DNA of 22,963 nucleotides from Candidatus Pacearchaeota archaeon (GCA_026395855.1 JAPLXX010000055.1:1-22963), one strand, 5' to 3'; shown: positions 1 to 9,061, counted from the stretch's first letter. The notes: generated by a model not told the origin, from the sequence alone. Numbers and translations are program-made.

Positions 1-3000
1 TTAATGGGCCTGAAGCCGAATACGCAAACGAAAAAAAGCGCGAGAATTGTAGGGGATGTTATAGGTAAGTTCCATCCTCACGGAGATGTGGCTGTTTATG
101 ATGCTATGGTAAGAATGGCCCAGGATTTTTCTTTAAGATATCCTTTAGTTTTCGGGCAGGGAAATTTTGGTTGTTTTACAGCAGATACAAAGGTGGCATT
201 AACAGATGGAAGAAATTTATCCTTTTTTGAATTAATAGAAGAACAACAGCAAGGAAAGAGAAACTTTACTTTCACTATAGATAACGAAGAAATAAAAATA
301 GCTGAAATAAAAAATCCACGAAAAACAAGAGAAAATGCAGAAATCATGAAGGTTATACTAGATAATGGAAAGGAAATAAAATGCACTTTAAATCATAAAT
401 TTATGCTGAAAGATGGAAGTTATAAAGAAGCAAAAGATTTGGTTTCTGGAGATTCTTTGATGCCCCTTTATTTTAGACTTTCTACAAAAGAGGATAATTC
501 CAAAGCAATTGGATATAACATGATTAACCAACCCGGAAAAAATTCTTGGGATTTTGTTCATATTTTATCTGATGAATGGAATCTTGAAAATGGAATTTAT
601 TCGAAAAAAATGGGTAGAATAAGACATCATGTCGATTTTAATAAATCTAATAACAATCCAAATAATATTAGAAGGATGAATTGGAAAGAACATTGGAAAA
701 CCCATTATAATCTCACTTCTATAAAGCATAAAAATGATGCGGAATATAGAAAAAAACTAGCGGAAGGACGACAGAAATTTTGGGCAGATGAAAAGAATAG
801 AGAGAATTACTCTAATAGAATGAGTGAAAGAAATTTGGAAAATTGGAAAAATCCTGTTTATAGAGAAAAAATGCAGAAATTTCTTAGCGAGGTCAATAAA
901 GAGTATCTGAAAACCCACCCAGAAATAATTGAAGAAATCAGAATTAGAGCCTCCAATACTATGATAAAAATGTGGAAGGACCCCGCTTATAAAAAATTAT
1001 TTAATGAAAAGATAGTCGCTTCAAATAAAAGAAGAGAGACTAATTTAACTGGCAAGAAGAAATTCCTTAATATATGCAATTATCTTATTAAAAATAATTT
1101 AAGTATAAATAAAGAAAACTATGAGAAAGCAAGGAAAGAAGTTTTTGAAATAAAGAGCTTTACTGGTTGGAATTTGGGTATTAAAAAATACTTCCAAGAT
1201 AATAAAAATTTAATCCTTTTGGAATTAAACGGAAATCATAAAGTTGTTAAAACAGAGTTTTTAAATGAATTTGTGGATGTTTATGATATTACTATTGATA
1301 AAACCCACAATTTTGCTCTGGCTTCTGGAGTTTTTGTTCATAATTCAATAGACGGAGACCCCCCTGCTGCATATCGTTATACAGAGGCAAAATTAATGCC
1401 TATATCATCTGAATTATTGCAGGACATAGAAAAAGACACTGTAAAACTTGTCCCTAATTTTGATAATTCTTTGAAAGAGCCAGAACTTCTTCCGGGAAAA
1501 CTTCCGACACTTATTTTAAACGGCGCGTCTGGAATAGCTGTCGGCATGGCTACAAATATTCCTCCACATAATTTAACAGAAGTTTGTGATGCGATAACTG
1601 CTTATATAAAAAATCCAGATACAACCATAGAGGAATTGTGCAATGTTGTTACAGGGCCTGATTTTCCCACAGGAGGATATGTTTCCGGAGATATGCTTGA
1701 ATTATATAAAACAGGAAAGGGGCAGCTTATTATGAGGGGAAAAACAACAACAGAGAGCTTGAAAAATAGAGAAGCAATAGTAATTACAGAAATTCCCTAT
1801 ATGCTGAACAAGTCTTCTTTGGTTGAGCAAATTGCAGATATGATTTCTAAGAAAAAAATTCAAGATATTTCTGATTTAAGGGATGAAAGTTCTAAAGGAA
1901 AAATAAGAATTGTTATAGAATTAAGAAAAGGCGCTAATCCAAAGATGGTGAACAACGCACTTTACAAATTTACAAGGCTTCAGGATTCTTTCAATGTCAA
2001 TTTCCTTGCACTTGTCAAGGGGCAGCCAAAAATTCTGAATTTAAAAGATGTTCTAAGAGAATATGTAGAATACAGGAAAAAGATAATAACAAACAGGACA
2101 AAATTTGATTTGAAAAAAGCAGAAGATAGGCTTGAAATAGTGGAAGGATTGTTAATAGCTCTAAAGAATATAGACGAAATAATAAACTTAATCAAAAAAT
2201 CCAAAAATGCCACAGAAGCTTTAGAAGCTTTAATGAAAAAATTCAAATTAACTAAGAATCAATCACAGGCTATTTTAGAAACGAAGCTTCAGCAGTTAAC
2301 AACACTTGAACAAGACAAATTAAAAAAAGAAAATCAGGAGCTTAAGGAAAAAATAACAGAACTCCGGAGAATTCTTGGAGATATTAAAGAGGTTTTGAAA
2401 ATAATAGTAAAAGAAGTTTCTGAACTTAAAAGAAATTATGGAGATTCAAGAAGAACATATGTGCTGCAGAGAATATCTGAAATATCTGAAAAAGATGTTA
2501 TTCAGAAAAAAGAAGTTATTGTAACAATTACTGAAAAAGGGTATTGCAAAAGAATGGATATACAATCTTACAAGGAGCAGAAAAGAGGAGGAAAGGGGGT
2601 TATTGGAAGCAATCTTGCAATGGGAGATTTTGTAAAGCAATTGATTACTTGCTCTACCCACGATTATCTTATGTTCTTTACTACAAAAGGAAAAGTTTTG
2701 TGGCTGAAAGCTTATGACATTCCAGAATCAGAAAAATATAGCAAAGGAAAAGCCATAGTAAACTTATTGAATTTAAAAGAAGAAAATATTGCCAATGTTA
2801 TTTCTGTAAGCAATTTTGAAGATTTCCTTTTCATGGCGACAAAGAAAGGGATGGTAAAGAAAATTTCTCTTGAGCATTTTTCAAAACCGAGAGCTTCTGG
2901 AATAAGGGCACTTAATCTTCCTGAAGACAACTCTGATATTTTAATAGATATTCATGTTGTAAAAAAGGGAGAAGAGGTTCTTCTTGCAACAAAAAAAGGG

Positions 3001-3444
3001 CAGGCAATCAGATTTAACAGCGATGATATTAGGGAAATGGGAAGGACAAGCTATGGCGTTACAGGAATAAAACTTGAGAAAGATGATGAAATTGTGAGTC
3101 TTGAAGTTCTGAGAAGCAAAGCAATACTTACAATAACAAGAAACGGATATGGAAAAAGAACAGAAATTGGTGATTACAGAAAAACAGCAAGAGCTGGAAA
3201 AGGAGTTATTAATCTGAAAGTTACAGAAAAAACAGACGATATTGTTACAACTGTTTCTGTAAATCCAGAAGATTCCATAATAATCACAACAGCAAAAGGG
3301 CTTGTGATGAGGACTTCTCTTGCAAATATAAGAGTTATGGGCCGTGCCACACAAGGCGTGAGGATTGTAAAGCTTGCGCCGGGCGACAAGGTTACTGATT
3401 TGATAAGAGTTGTGGAAGAGAATGGCAACGGAAAAGAAGAATAA
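1..3444 (+). CDS. gyrA: DNA gyrase subunit A, intein-containing, 5' end outside window
   Basis: Breakage-reunion subunit of DNA gyrase, which with GyrB introduces negative supercoils using ATP. The reading frame is open from base 1, so roughly the first 60-70 residues lie upstream of the window. Numbering from the Met at base 4, residues 12-56 carry the conserved [18 protein letters not shown] segment and run up to GQGNFG. An intein (residues 57-447) follows, and the gyrase resumes with [17 protein letters not shown]. The catalytic Tyr is Y459 (bases 1378-1380). A coiled-coil tower follows (about 710-840). The C-terminal beta-pinwheel carries a GyrA box, QKRGGKG, at 859-865, which separates gyrase from topoisomerase IV (ParC). 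Gyrase in archaea is generally regarded as acquired from bacteria. The extein part is about 755 residues, normal once the missing start is added. The next gene is convergent. Confidence 0.96.
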   Translation, partial: LMGLKPNTQTKKSARIVGDVIGKFHPHGDVAVYDAMVRMAQDFSLRYPLVFGQGNFGCFTADTKVALTDGRNLSFFELIEEQQQGKRNFTFTIDNEEIKIAEIKNPRKTRENAEIMKVILDNGKEIKCTLNHKFMLKDGSYKEAKDLVSGDSLMPLYFRLSTKEDNSKAIGYNMINQPGKNSWDFVHILSDEWNLENGIYSKKMGRIRHHVDFNKSNNNPNNIRRMNWKEHWKTHYNLTSIKHKNDAEYRKKLAEGRQKFWADEKNRENYSNRMSERNLENWKNPVYREKMQKFLSEVNKEYLKTHPEIIEEIRIRASNTMIKMWKDPAYKKLFNEKIVASNKRRETNLTGKKKFLNICNYLIKNNLSINKENYEKARKEVFEIKSFTGWNLGIKKYFQDNKNLILLELNGNHKVVKTEFLNEFVDVYDITIDKTHNFALASGVFVHNSIDGDPPAAYRYTEAKLMPISSELLQDIEKDTVKLVPNFDNSLKEPELLPGKLPTLILNGASGIAVGMATNIPPHNLTEVCDAITAYIKNPDTTIEELCNVVTGPDFPTGGYVSGDMLELYKTGKGQLIMRGKTTTESLKNREAIVITEIPYMLNKSSLVEQIADMISKKKIQDISDLRDESSKGKIRIVIELRKGANPKMVNNALYKFTRLQDSFNVNFLALVKGQPKILNLKDVLREYVEYRKKIITNRTKFDLKKAEDRLEIVEGLLIALKNIDEIINLIKKSKNATEALEALMKKFKLTKNQSQAILETKLQQLTTLEQDKLKKENQELKEKITELRRILGDIKEVLKIIVKEVSELKRNYGDSRRTYVLQRISEISEKDVIQKKEVIVTITEKGYCKRMDIQSYKEQKRGGKGVIGSNLAMGDFVKQLITCSTHDYLMFFTTKGKVLWLKAYDIPESEKYSKGKAIVNLLNLKEENIANVISVSNFEDFLFMATKKGMVKKISLEHFSKPRASGIRALNLPEDNSDILIDIHVVKKGEEVLLATKKGQAIRFNSDDIREMGRTSYGVTGIKLEKDDEIVSLEVLRSKAILTITRNGYGKRTEIGDYRKTARAGKGVINLKVTEKTDDIVTTVSVNPEDSIIITTAKGLVMRTSLANIRVMGRATQGVRIVKLAPGDKVTDLIRVVEENGNGKEE
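172..1344 (+). mobile_element. GyrA intein with HNH-type homing endonuclease region
   Basis: Protein-splicing element of 391 residues inside GyrA, between ...GQGNFG and SIDGD... The first residue is Cys57. Block B shows T128-x-x-H131 (CTLNHKF). The C-terminal end reads ...[18 protein letters not shown] then V-H-N (H446, N447), with Ser448 as the +1 nucleophile. These are all the residues needed for class 1 splicing. The middle is not LAGLIDADG-like: [16 protein letters not shown] at 207-222 with H230 and H234 downstream matches the HNH homing endonuclease pattern (HH-x3-NK-x-NN-x-P-x-N-I). Repeated Trp motifs of the type WK[ND]P-x-Y[RK] (around W260, W281 and W324) resemble the small DNA-binding modules often attached to HNH nucleases. 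The element looks complete and potentially active. Confidence 0.93.
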
Positions 3445-3582
3445 TTAATTTGTTTTATTAATATCATAATAAAAAATTGTTAAGTAAAAAGGTAAGCAGC
3501 GCTTATTTCGGATAAAAATCTTGATAAGCTAATTTAGACTATTATTAAGATTATATTAACAGCAATTTTATTATATTAAAAA

Positions 3583-4785
3583 TCATTCGACAATCTTTCC
3601 CCATCCTATTAAACGCCAGTGCCCCTCAATGTTTCTTGCGATTCCTGTGTTATCTCCTTTAAGAGCAACTATAGGGATGTTCAACGAAAGTTCTATATCG
3701 TTTTGAGAAATCTTTTCAACTGTTCCGACGGTTATTGTTGTGTTTATGCTTAACATGAGCAGTTCTTTTGTTTTGAATTGCTCTACTTTCTTATGAACGC
3801 CTAGTCCTAAAACTTCCTCAAAGAGTTTTGCTTCCAGCTTTATTCTGTGCTTTATTTCAGGAAGCTTATTTTTTAATGAAACCACACAACCTGTCAAAGA
3901 ATCTGATTTTGTCAGAAAAGGATCAAGAGAGGTTTCTATTGAAATGCTTGCGCCTGGAGTGACCTCATTCACAGAAGAATTTCCCTTGTGAAGAGAAAGG
4001 ATTTTTGTGTAAAGTGTTTTATAAATTGTTTCATTATGCTTTTTAGTGCTTATTCCTGGCTTTATTTCAATTTCATCACCGACGTTCAGAAGACCTTTTT
4101 TTAAAATTCCGCCAAGAACTCCTCCGTGCACATCTGAAATTTTTGTTCCAGGGCGATTTATGTCAAAACTTCTTGCTATAAGGAAAAAAGGAGAAGATTC
4201 TGTATCTCTTTTTGGAATTTCTATTTCTGCTAAGGCTTCAAAAATTTTGTTCAAGTTTATTTCCTGCTGTGCAGATACAGGAATAATCTGTGAATTTTCA
4301 GCTATAGTGCCTTTCAAAAACTCTTTTATATCTTTATAATTTTCCAGTGCCTTTTTTTTATCGACAAGGTCTATTTTATTCTGAATAATTATAATATTTT
4401 TTATGTTTTTTGCCTGCAAAGCCATTAAATGCTCTCTTGTCTGTGGTTTTATTCCCTCATTTGCAGCAATAACAAGAATAGCTGCATCAATAACAGCTGC
4501 TCCGGAAAGCATTGTTGCCATCAGCATTTCATGTCCTGGTGCATCTATGAAGCTTACATATCTAAATGGCTCGCCTTTTTTTTGATTGTTGTAATTATCT
4601 CCATCTTTGTAGATTATAGCTTCTGCATAGCCTAATTTTATAGTAATTCCTCTTTTGAGTTCTTCAGAATGTGTGTCTGTGAATTTTCCAGTGAGTTTGC
4701 TTAAAAGTGTTGTTTTTCCGTGGTCTATGTGTCCTACAACACCAACATTCAGCTCTGGAAGATTTTTATTTGGATTATTTTGCAT
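3583..4785 (-). CDS. eif2g: Translation initiation factor aIF2 subunit gamma
   Basis: GTPase core of the heterotrimeric aIF2, which delivers initiator Met-tRNA to the small ribosomal subunit. G1 is GHIDHGKT at 18-25, the switch 1 region RGITIKLGYAEA is at 45-56, G3 DAPGHE at 81-86 and G4 NKID at 136-139. The second and third beta-barrel domains follow, to a typical ending WRLIGWGKIVE. Length 400 aa is slightly below the usual 410. The zinc knuckle that archaeal and eukaryotic gamma subunits carry between GYAE and RYVSF is absent: residues 57-74 contain no cysteine. A TATA-like element (4807-4814) is centred about 26 nt before the ATG, implying a leaderless mRNA. It lies on the same strand as rps6e and infB, a common archaeal association. 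Confidence 0.96.
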   Translation of the reverse strand: MQNNPNKNLPELNVGVVGHIDHGKTTLLSKLTGKFTDTHSEELKRGITIKLGYAEAIIYKDGDNYNNQKKGEPFRYVSFIDAPGHEMLMATMLSGAAVIDAAILVIAANEGIKPQTREHLMALQAKNIKNIIIIQNKIDLVDKKKALENYKDIKEFLKGTIAENSQIIPVSAQQEINLNKIFEALAEIEIPKRDTESSPFFLIARSFDINRPGTKISDVHGGVLGGILKKGLLNVGDEIEIKPGISTKKHNETIYKTLYTKILSLHKGNSSVNEVTPGASISIETSLDPFLTKSDSLTGCVVSLKNKLPEIKHRIKLEAKLFEEVLGLGVHKKVEQFKTKELLMLSINTTITVGTVEKISQNDIELSLNIPIVALKGDNTGIARNIEGHWRLIGWGKIVE

Positions 4786-4838
4786 TAAAATTTAAGATAG
4801 ATAGAGTTTTTAAGGGTTTTGAAGGGAAGAAAAAGAAA

Positions 4839-5156
4839 TTATTGGGTTCTTGATTCTAAGTTAGATGAAGTATCTGGCTGGCAGACAGTAACTCTAAGAA
4901 TATTTTCTTTTCCTAAACCAAGAAAATATCTCTTTAATGTTGCATTGTAATTTCTTCCTATTTCAAGACTATCTGGATTAAACCCGATTCCTGCATTATA
5001 AGTTTTGTTTTCAAAAATAACTCTTTGGTCTCCATCAGAAGTGTTAGTATATCCAGCATATTTTATGCAGCCAGTTTCTTTTGTTGGTCCTGTATGAATA
5101 AATGCAGCAAGGGCTAATGATCCAAAAAAAGTGAGCCAAAATTTATTGAAATTCAT
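4839..5156 (-). CDS. Small secreted or membrane-anchored protein, unknown
   Basis: A 105-residue protein with one N-terminal hydrophobic segment (about 5-21, FWLTFFGSLALAAFI) preceded by a lysine, consistent with a signal peptide or signal anchor. The rest is polar, with two cysteines (C30 and C92) that could form a disulfide outside the cell, and several N-x-S/T sites. I do not recognise a family. It sits between eif2g and rps6e on the same strand. A weak TATA-like CTTTAATAAG lies at 5174-5183, 22 nt before the ATG. A stronger one (TATTTAAATA near 5237-5246) lies farther up and would transcribe an 18-codon ORF that ends one base before this start. Confidence 0.6.
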   Translation of the reverse strand: MNFNKFWLTFFGSLALAAFIHTGPTKETGCIKYAGYTNTSDGDQRVIFENKTYNAGIGFNPDSLEIGRNYNATLKRYFLGLGKENILRVTVCQPDTSSNLESRTQ

Positions 5157-5278
5157 TTTATTGTGTTAATCCTCTTATTAAAGAAGGTATAATATCATAA
5201 TTTCGTTTTATCATATTTTTTATAGAAAAAACCCCTATTTAAATATTTCTATTTTGTTACTACTTGAAAAGAAGAAAA

Positions 5279-5737
5279 CTATTTGGCTGTTGGAGCCTCG
5301 GCTTTTGCAGCCTTTTCTTTTGGTTGATTCTGCTCCGGAAAAATATCTGAAAGCTTTTTTGAGCCTTCTTTCAAAACTTTAAGATTAATCTGGATTATTT
5401 CCGGCGAGATAACTTTTCCCCTTACTGTTTTTCTTAATCTAAGCCCTTTTGGTTTTGGATTTGAAAGCTTTTTCTTTCCTTCTCGTCTTGGCCTTTTGTG
5501 CATTGCTTTTCCATATGTTAAAAGAAGTTTTTTTAGGCTGATTCCGGGAACATCTTTGTGGCTAGTAAAGCCAGCTTTGTCGCTTGCACCTGTTATTTCA
5601 AATTCATATCCATCCAGGCCAGAACCCAGTAATTTTCCTGAAATTTTGTCATTAAGCTCTTTTCCGATGATTTCCTCGCTTTCCAGCTCAAGCTTGTAGG
5701 TTTTTCCTGTTTTTTCAGCTATGTTAATCTTGAACAT
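5279..5737 (-). CDS. rps6e: 30S ribosomal protein S6e
   Basis: Small-subunit ribosomal protein of the archaeal/eukaryotic S6e family. It begins MFKINIAEKTGKTYKLE and contains the family signature region G-x-GLDGYEFEITGASDKAGF with the basic stretch KRPRREGKKKLSNPKPKGLRLRK downstream. I chose the ATG at 5737, not the one 17 codons upstream (5788), for two reasons: the S6e alignment starts at MFKI, and a TATA box CTTAAAAAGC at 5759-5768 is centred about 26 nt before it, giving a leaderless mRNA. The protein is 152 aa, longer than the typical archaeal 125-130, because of a Lys/Ala-rich tail after about residue 130. It lies near eif2g and infB, as in many archaea. Confidence 0.93.
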   Translation of the reverse strand: MFKINIAEKTGKTYKLELESEEIIGKELNDKISGKLLGSGLDGYEFEITGASDKAGFTSHKDVPGISLKKLLLTYGKAMHKRPRREGKKKLSNPKPKGLRLRKTVRGKVISPEIIQINLKVLKEGSKKLSDIFPEQNQPKEKAAKAEAPTAK

Positions 5738-5758
5738 GTTAGAGTATGAATAATTTTG

Positions 5759-5768
5759 CTTAAAAAGC
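5759..5768 (-). promoter_or_regulatory. TATA box of rps6e
   Basis: The bottom strand reads GCTTTTTAAG, centred about 26 nt before the ATG at 5737. Its spacing places transcription initiation at the start codon and argues against the longer reading frame that begins at 5788, upstream of the box. Confidence 0.65.
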
Positions 5769-5851
5769 TTTTGATTATAGTATAACAATTGTTATAATAC
5801 ATAATCTCCCTCATATTTTTACATCCAAAATTGTTTTCATTAATAACAACA

Positions 5852-6058
5852 CTATATATTCATTCCGATAAGGCAAAGAACCAATGATATAATAAACTCT
5901 GTGACAGCTATTTTCTTCACACTTTTTTCAGTTGTTCCGAATTCCCTAAATCTGAGCTTATGATATATCTTTGAGGTGAACTTTGGAAAGCTCATTGCTA
6001 TAATGCTGTCTATAATTCCAAGAATTCCTACCAAAAGCATGATTTGTCCGAAGTCCAT
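5852..6058 (-). CDS. Small two-helix membrane protein, unknown
   Basis: A 68-residue protein with two predicted transmembrane helices, about 5-23 (IMLLVGILGIIDSIIAMSF) and 48-66 (IAVTEFIISLVLCLIGMNI). They are separated by a basic loop (KFTSKIYHKLRFREFG), which should place the loop in the cytoplasm. I recognise no family or catalytic motif. A TATA-like TTTTTAAG at 6080-6087 is centred 26 nt before the ATG, the spacing seen at the other leaderless genes here. This supports it as a real gene. It lies between infB and rps6e on the same strand. Confidence 0.65.
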   Translation of the reverse strand: MDFGQIMLLVGILGIIDSIIAMSFPKFTSKIYHKLRFREFGTTEKSVKKIAVTEFIISLVLCLIGMNI

Positions 6059-6188
6059 GAATTATTGAGGCAGAGGACATTTTTAAGTTTGTTGCTGAAA
6101 GAAGAATTGATATTCTAATCAACTTTTGTATAAGACAATCCGCGCGATATTTTATAACATTAACTTTTTCTTTGGAATAAAAATAAAT

Positions 6189-7928
6189 CTACATTCCCCA
6201 ATCAGATTTAGACTTTCTCTTAATTTCTGCAAGCTCCTGCAGAAGGGAAATTTCTCCTGAAGAAAGAAGGTCCTTGTTCTTTTTGAAATTTCTGAATTGA
6301 CTTTCTGCTATATCTGTGTAAAGCAAATTAACTTCTTTCATTCTTCTTTCATAATTTATTCCGGGCATTGAAATTGCAACCTCTTGGCCTTCAGAAGCTT
6401 GGTCAACTGATTTATTTTCTGATTGGATATTTTTTACTTTAGCCACTTTTTCATCATGCTCATCTATCATATTTAAACCAGAAGTTAGCTTTCCAGCCTC
6501 AATTCTAACTCCAAAAACAGCGGGATTTGTATTTCTGAAAACATATTGTTTCAATAGCTTAAGTTTGCATAGGGGGGTGAGTCCCATAATTCTATTTTTT
6601 TCTATCTCTTTCCTTTTTTCTTCCCTGAATTTTATCAGGTTTTCTATAAGTTTGTAAATTACTTCATCTGCAATAATTTTTATTTTTCCAGTAGTGTCTA
6701 TTGCGTCTTCCTCGCTTGAAACATTGAAGCCGAGAATAACAGCATCAAGCTCGTTTATTTCCAGATTTGCCCTGGCATTTATGATGTCTGTTTTATTTAT
6801 TTTGCCTATACCTGCTTTTAATACAGGGATATTGCTCTGGTCAAGCATAAGCATGAGCGCTTCAAGACTTCCGAGAGAATCTGCCTTGACAATTATTCCA
6901 GAGCTTTCTGTTTTTATATTGTCAGAAAGTTCTTTTTTGAATATTTCCTGAATTTCCTTAAGATTGTCTTTGAAAACTACAAAAGGCATTCCAGGCAGGA
7001 TATCAATGCTTTCTGTCAGCTGCATTCTTAATCCTGTTGCAGCTGTTACTTTTTCTACAGGCTGAAATTTATCGCACATAGGCTGAATTTCTTCAAGAAC
7101 CCTTATTTTTGCAATTATAGGCTTGCCTTCAAGATTTGCAACAGCAATGCTGTCTTTTTTTGACAATTCTCCGTCATAAAGTATAGCTTCAAGATAATAA
7201 TGATTTTTTTCTTTTTTCATTTCAAGAATAACACCTTTTGCATTTTCTCCAAGAGAGATTCTATTTTCCAGATATTTCTGGCTTAATCCGCACAGCATCA
7301 TTATCAGTTCAGGAATTCCTTCACTGGTTTTTGCAGAGCACGGAACAAGAGCAATCTTTTTTGTGAAATCAGTGATGTTACAGTATAAATCCGCATCAAA
7401 TCCATAACTGTTTAAAGCTCCAATGAGGGTTAGATATTTCTCGTCAAAATTCTGCTTTGCATTTGCTGCCTGAGATTCTATGCTTGCTTTTAGATTTACG
7501 TTGTTTTTTTTCCAGCCGTGAATATTATCTATTTTATTCAGGGCGATTATGAATGGTGTTTTGTTGTGCTTCAAAATTTGTATGACTTCAGATGTTTGTG
7601 GCTTTATTCCTTCATTGATATCAATCACAAGAACAGCTAAATCAGCAAGGCTTCCTCCGCGCTTTCTTAAATTTGTAAAAGCTGCGTGACCAGGAGTGTC
7701 TATGAGCAGAAAACCAGGGATTTCAAGTTTGATTCCTGACTTTTCTATCAAAGGACAGGTTTTTTTCAGATTTTCAGCAGGGTAAATTGTGAATGAGATT
7801 TTTTGCGTTATTCCACCGGCTTCTCCTTCTGTAACACAGCTTTGCCTTAGCCTGTCAAGTATGCTTGTTTTTCCGTGGTCAACATGACCGCAGACAGTAA
7901 CAATTGGCTGCCTTATTTTGGATTTCAT
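6189..7928 (-). CDS. infB: Translation initiation factor aIF5B (IF-2 family)
   Basis: Ribosome-dependent GTPase that promotes subunit joining and stabilises initiator tRNA. G1 GHVDHGKT is at 14-21, switch 1 GGITQKI at 38-44, G3 DTPGHAAF at 77-84 and G4 NKID at 131-134. Downstream come domain II, the SLGSLEAL-containing domain III and a final beta-barrel ending in basic helices. Its 579 aa match the compact archaeal form, which lacks the long N-terminal extension of bacterial and eukaryotic proteins. It is not interrupted by an intein, although infB is a frequent intein host in archaea. A TATA element (7951-7961) lies about 28 nt before the start and is shared with the divergent gene at 7982. 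Confidence 0.96.
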   Translation of the reverse strand: MKSKIRQPIVTVCGHVDHGKTSILDRLRQSCVTEGEAGGITQKISFTIYPAENLKKTCPLIEKSGIKLEIPGFLLIDTPGHAAFTNLRKRGGSLADLAVLVIDINEGIKPQTSEVIQILKHNKTPFIIALNKIDNIHGWKKNNVNLKASIESQAANAKQNFDEKYLTLIGALNSYGFDADLYCNITDFTKKIALVPCSAKTSEGIPELIMMLCGLSQKYLENRISLGENAKGVILEMKKEKNHYYLEAILYDGELSKKDSIAVANLEGKPIIAKIRVLEEIQPMCDKFQPVEKVTAATGLRMQLTESIDILPGMPFVVFKDNLKEIQEIFKKELSDNIKTESSGIIVKADSLGSLEALMLMLDQSNIPVLKAGIGKINKTDIINARANLEINELDAVILGFNVSSEEDAIDTTGKIKIIADEVIYKLIENLIKFREEKRKEIEKNRIMGLTPLCKLKLLKQYVFRNTNPAVFGVRIEAGKLTSGLNMIDEHDEKVAKVKNIQSENKSVDQASEGQEVAISMPGINYERRMKEVNLLYTDIAESQFRNFKKNKDLLSSGEISLLQELAEIKRKSKSDWGM

Positions 7929-7950
7929 GATATTCTTTTTAGTATAGATT

Positions 7951-7961
7951 TATTTTTAAAG
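7951..7961. promoter_or_regulatory. Shared divergent TATA element, infB / ORF 7982
   Basis: The sequence TATTTTTAAAG reads as a TATA-like box on both strands. Its centre lies about 28 nt from the infB ATG (7928, bottom strand) and 25-26 nt from the ATG at 7982 (top strand). The two start codons are only 53 bases apart, so one TBP site could serve both leaderless transcripts. Confidence 0.55.
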
Positions 7962-7981
7962 CTTGAGATATCTGTTTTTAT

Positions 7982-8242
7982 ATGACACCTGATGCACAAG
8001 CCCGTGTTTGTGAATATACTGAACCAGTAGACGGATCTAATATCCCTAATTGTAGATTGAGAAGAGAAAGATTAGATGAAGACCAAAAGTGTATTCTTTA
8101 TTTTAATCGTAGTGAAGACAGAATATCTTGGACTATTTATAATATAAAAGAGGCACAGCAACCTTGCTCCGTTATTCAACAAGTTCGTGGATTAAGGGCG
8201 TATGTTGCAGGAAATCCAGACCCTGTTATACAAATTTCCTGA
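7982..8242 (+). CDS. Small hypothetical protein with four cysteines
   Basis: An 86-residue protein of unknown family. It has no transmembrane segment or signal peptide. Four cysteines (C10, C24, C37, C62) are spaced 14, 13 and 25 apart, too far for a classical zinc ribbon but possibly disulfide or metal ligands. The ATG lies 25 nt after a TATA element shared with infB, the leaderless arrangement used by recognised genes in this window. This supports transcription and the chosen start. No function is assigned. Confidence 0.6.
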   Translation: MTPDAQARVCEYTEPVDGSNIPNCRLRRERLDEDQKCILYFNRSEDRISWTIYNIKEAQQPCSVIQQVRGLRAYVAGNPDPVIQIS

Positions 8243-8282
8243 GAAGATTAATTTTAAAAACTAAAAATTCTTTATTATAAAC

Positions 8283-8444
8283 ATGGCATGGTATGATATA
8301 CTCTTAATACTTCTATTTATAACAGGTGTTTTAATAATGGTATTCAGTCCTATTCATAATAAAAAATCAACTTTTTGGGGTTTATTACTAATGGTTGTTG
8401 CATTAGTAATAAAAGCATTTTTCTGGTTTGAAAGTTTGATTTAA
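8283..8444 (+). CDS. 53-residue two-helix membrane peptide
   Basis: A short reading frame, MAWYDILLILLFITGVLIMV..., stopping at TAA 8442-8444. It has two hydrophobic helices (about 5-23 and 31-50) joined by a short polar turn (SPIHNKKST). A TATA-like ATTTTAAAAAC at 8251-8261 is centred about 27 nt before the ATG, so the mRNA would be leaderless like its neighbours. The gap to the upstream gene is only 40 bases. I recognise no family. The hydrophobic pattern and the promoter position are the evidence that it is a gene. Confidence 0.55.
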   Translation: MAWYDILLILLFITGVLIMVFSPIHNKKSTFWGLLLMVVALVIKAFFWFESLI

Positions 8445-8576
8445 TACAAAATTTATAGTAAAAATATGTTAATAGCAATACACTCTTACATTTCTTCATT
8501 TAGTAACTAGCTCTTAGTTTTTTCTATTTAACACTTATTTAAAAAATCCTTAAAAACTAAATAAAAAATCAATTAA

Positions 8577-8855
8577 TCAGTAATCCCCTATTTCTTCTTC
8601 TTCGAGGGTTTTTTGCTTGCCCTCAACTGCTTTTTCAGGCTCTTTCAGGTCTTCATCAGAAATAGAGTTTATCATTTCCTTGAACTTTGGAAAATCAGAT
8701 GCAAGAATTCTGACTCCTGATTTTGTGAAGCCGGTGTATCTTTCAGATGTTACAAATTCTCTTATAGTTACTCCTGCTCTTCCACCAAAATCATCAACCC
8801 GTATTATAACGTCTGAGGTGTCGTTTTTCTTTATCTTTCCAATGTCTTTTTCCAT
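8577..8855 (-). CDS. PC4-like single-stranded DNA-binding coactivator family protein
   Basis: A 92-residue protein. Residues about 14-62 match the PC4 (p15 coactivator) fold pattern: beta strands VIIRVDDFGGRAGVTIREFV, then YTGFTKSGVRILASDFPKFKEMI, where the F-x-G-x-x-x-x-x-IREF and the strand-loop-helix with a final KEMI helix are characteristic. An acidic tail (EEEEIGDY) follows, as in many small archaeal nucleic-acid-binding proteins. PC4-family proteins bind ssDNA and act in transcription and repair. Whether this one does is inferred. A TATA box TTATATAA at 8883-8890 lies about 31 nt before the ATG, giving a leader of only a few bases. The assignment is from residue pattern only. Confidence 0.6.
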   Translation of the reverse strand: MEKDIGKIKKNDTSDVIIRVDDFGGRAGVTIREFVTSERYTGFTKSGVRILASDFPKFKEMINSISDEDLKEPEKAVEGKQKTLEEEEIGDY

Positions 8856-9061
8856 TTTGGTTGTTAAAGAGTAGGGGAAGGGTTATATAAATTTTGTGGG
8901 GTTTGAATTTTAGTGCGGGGAATTGCTGATATAAAAAATTGTTAATGCCAGAAAACCCATTAAATTATCTTTATTGAGCTATTTAATAATAAAATGATGT
9001 TTCTCTTAAATTCATTTGGGTAATAAATTACACCTGTGGGGTCACTTATGAACAATAATTT

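Noticed and set aside
2941..3354. A 137-codon open frame on the bottom strand
   Set aside because: It lies inside the gyrA C-terminal domain. Its Cys/Phe/Tyr-rich composition has no family pattern, so it is an antisense shadow.
3445..3582. Hairpin TAAGC-AGC-GCTTA between the convergent gyrA and eif2g genes
   Set aside because: The stem is only five pairs with no following T tract. It may be chance or a weak terminator.
5738..5788. A 17-residue N-terminal extension of S6e
   Set aside because: The family begins at MFKI, and the TATA box at 5759-5768 lies inside the extension, placing the transcription start at the shorter ATG.
8445..8576. Short frames and T-rich runs in the gap before the PC4-like gene
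   Set aside because: No correctly spaced TATA, no Shine-Dalgarno site and no hydrophobic or charged pattern. I see nothing functional.
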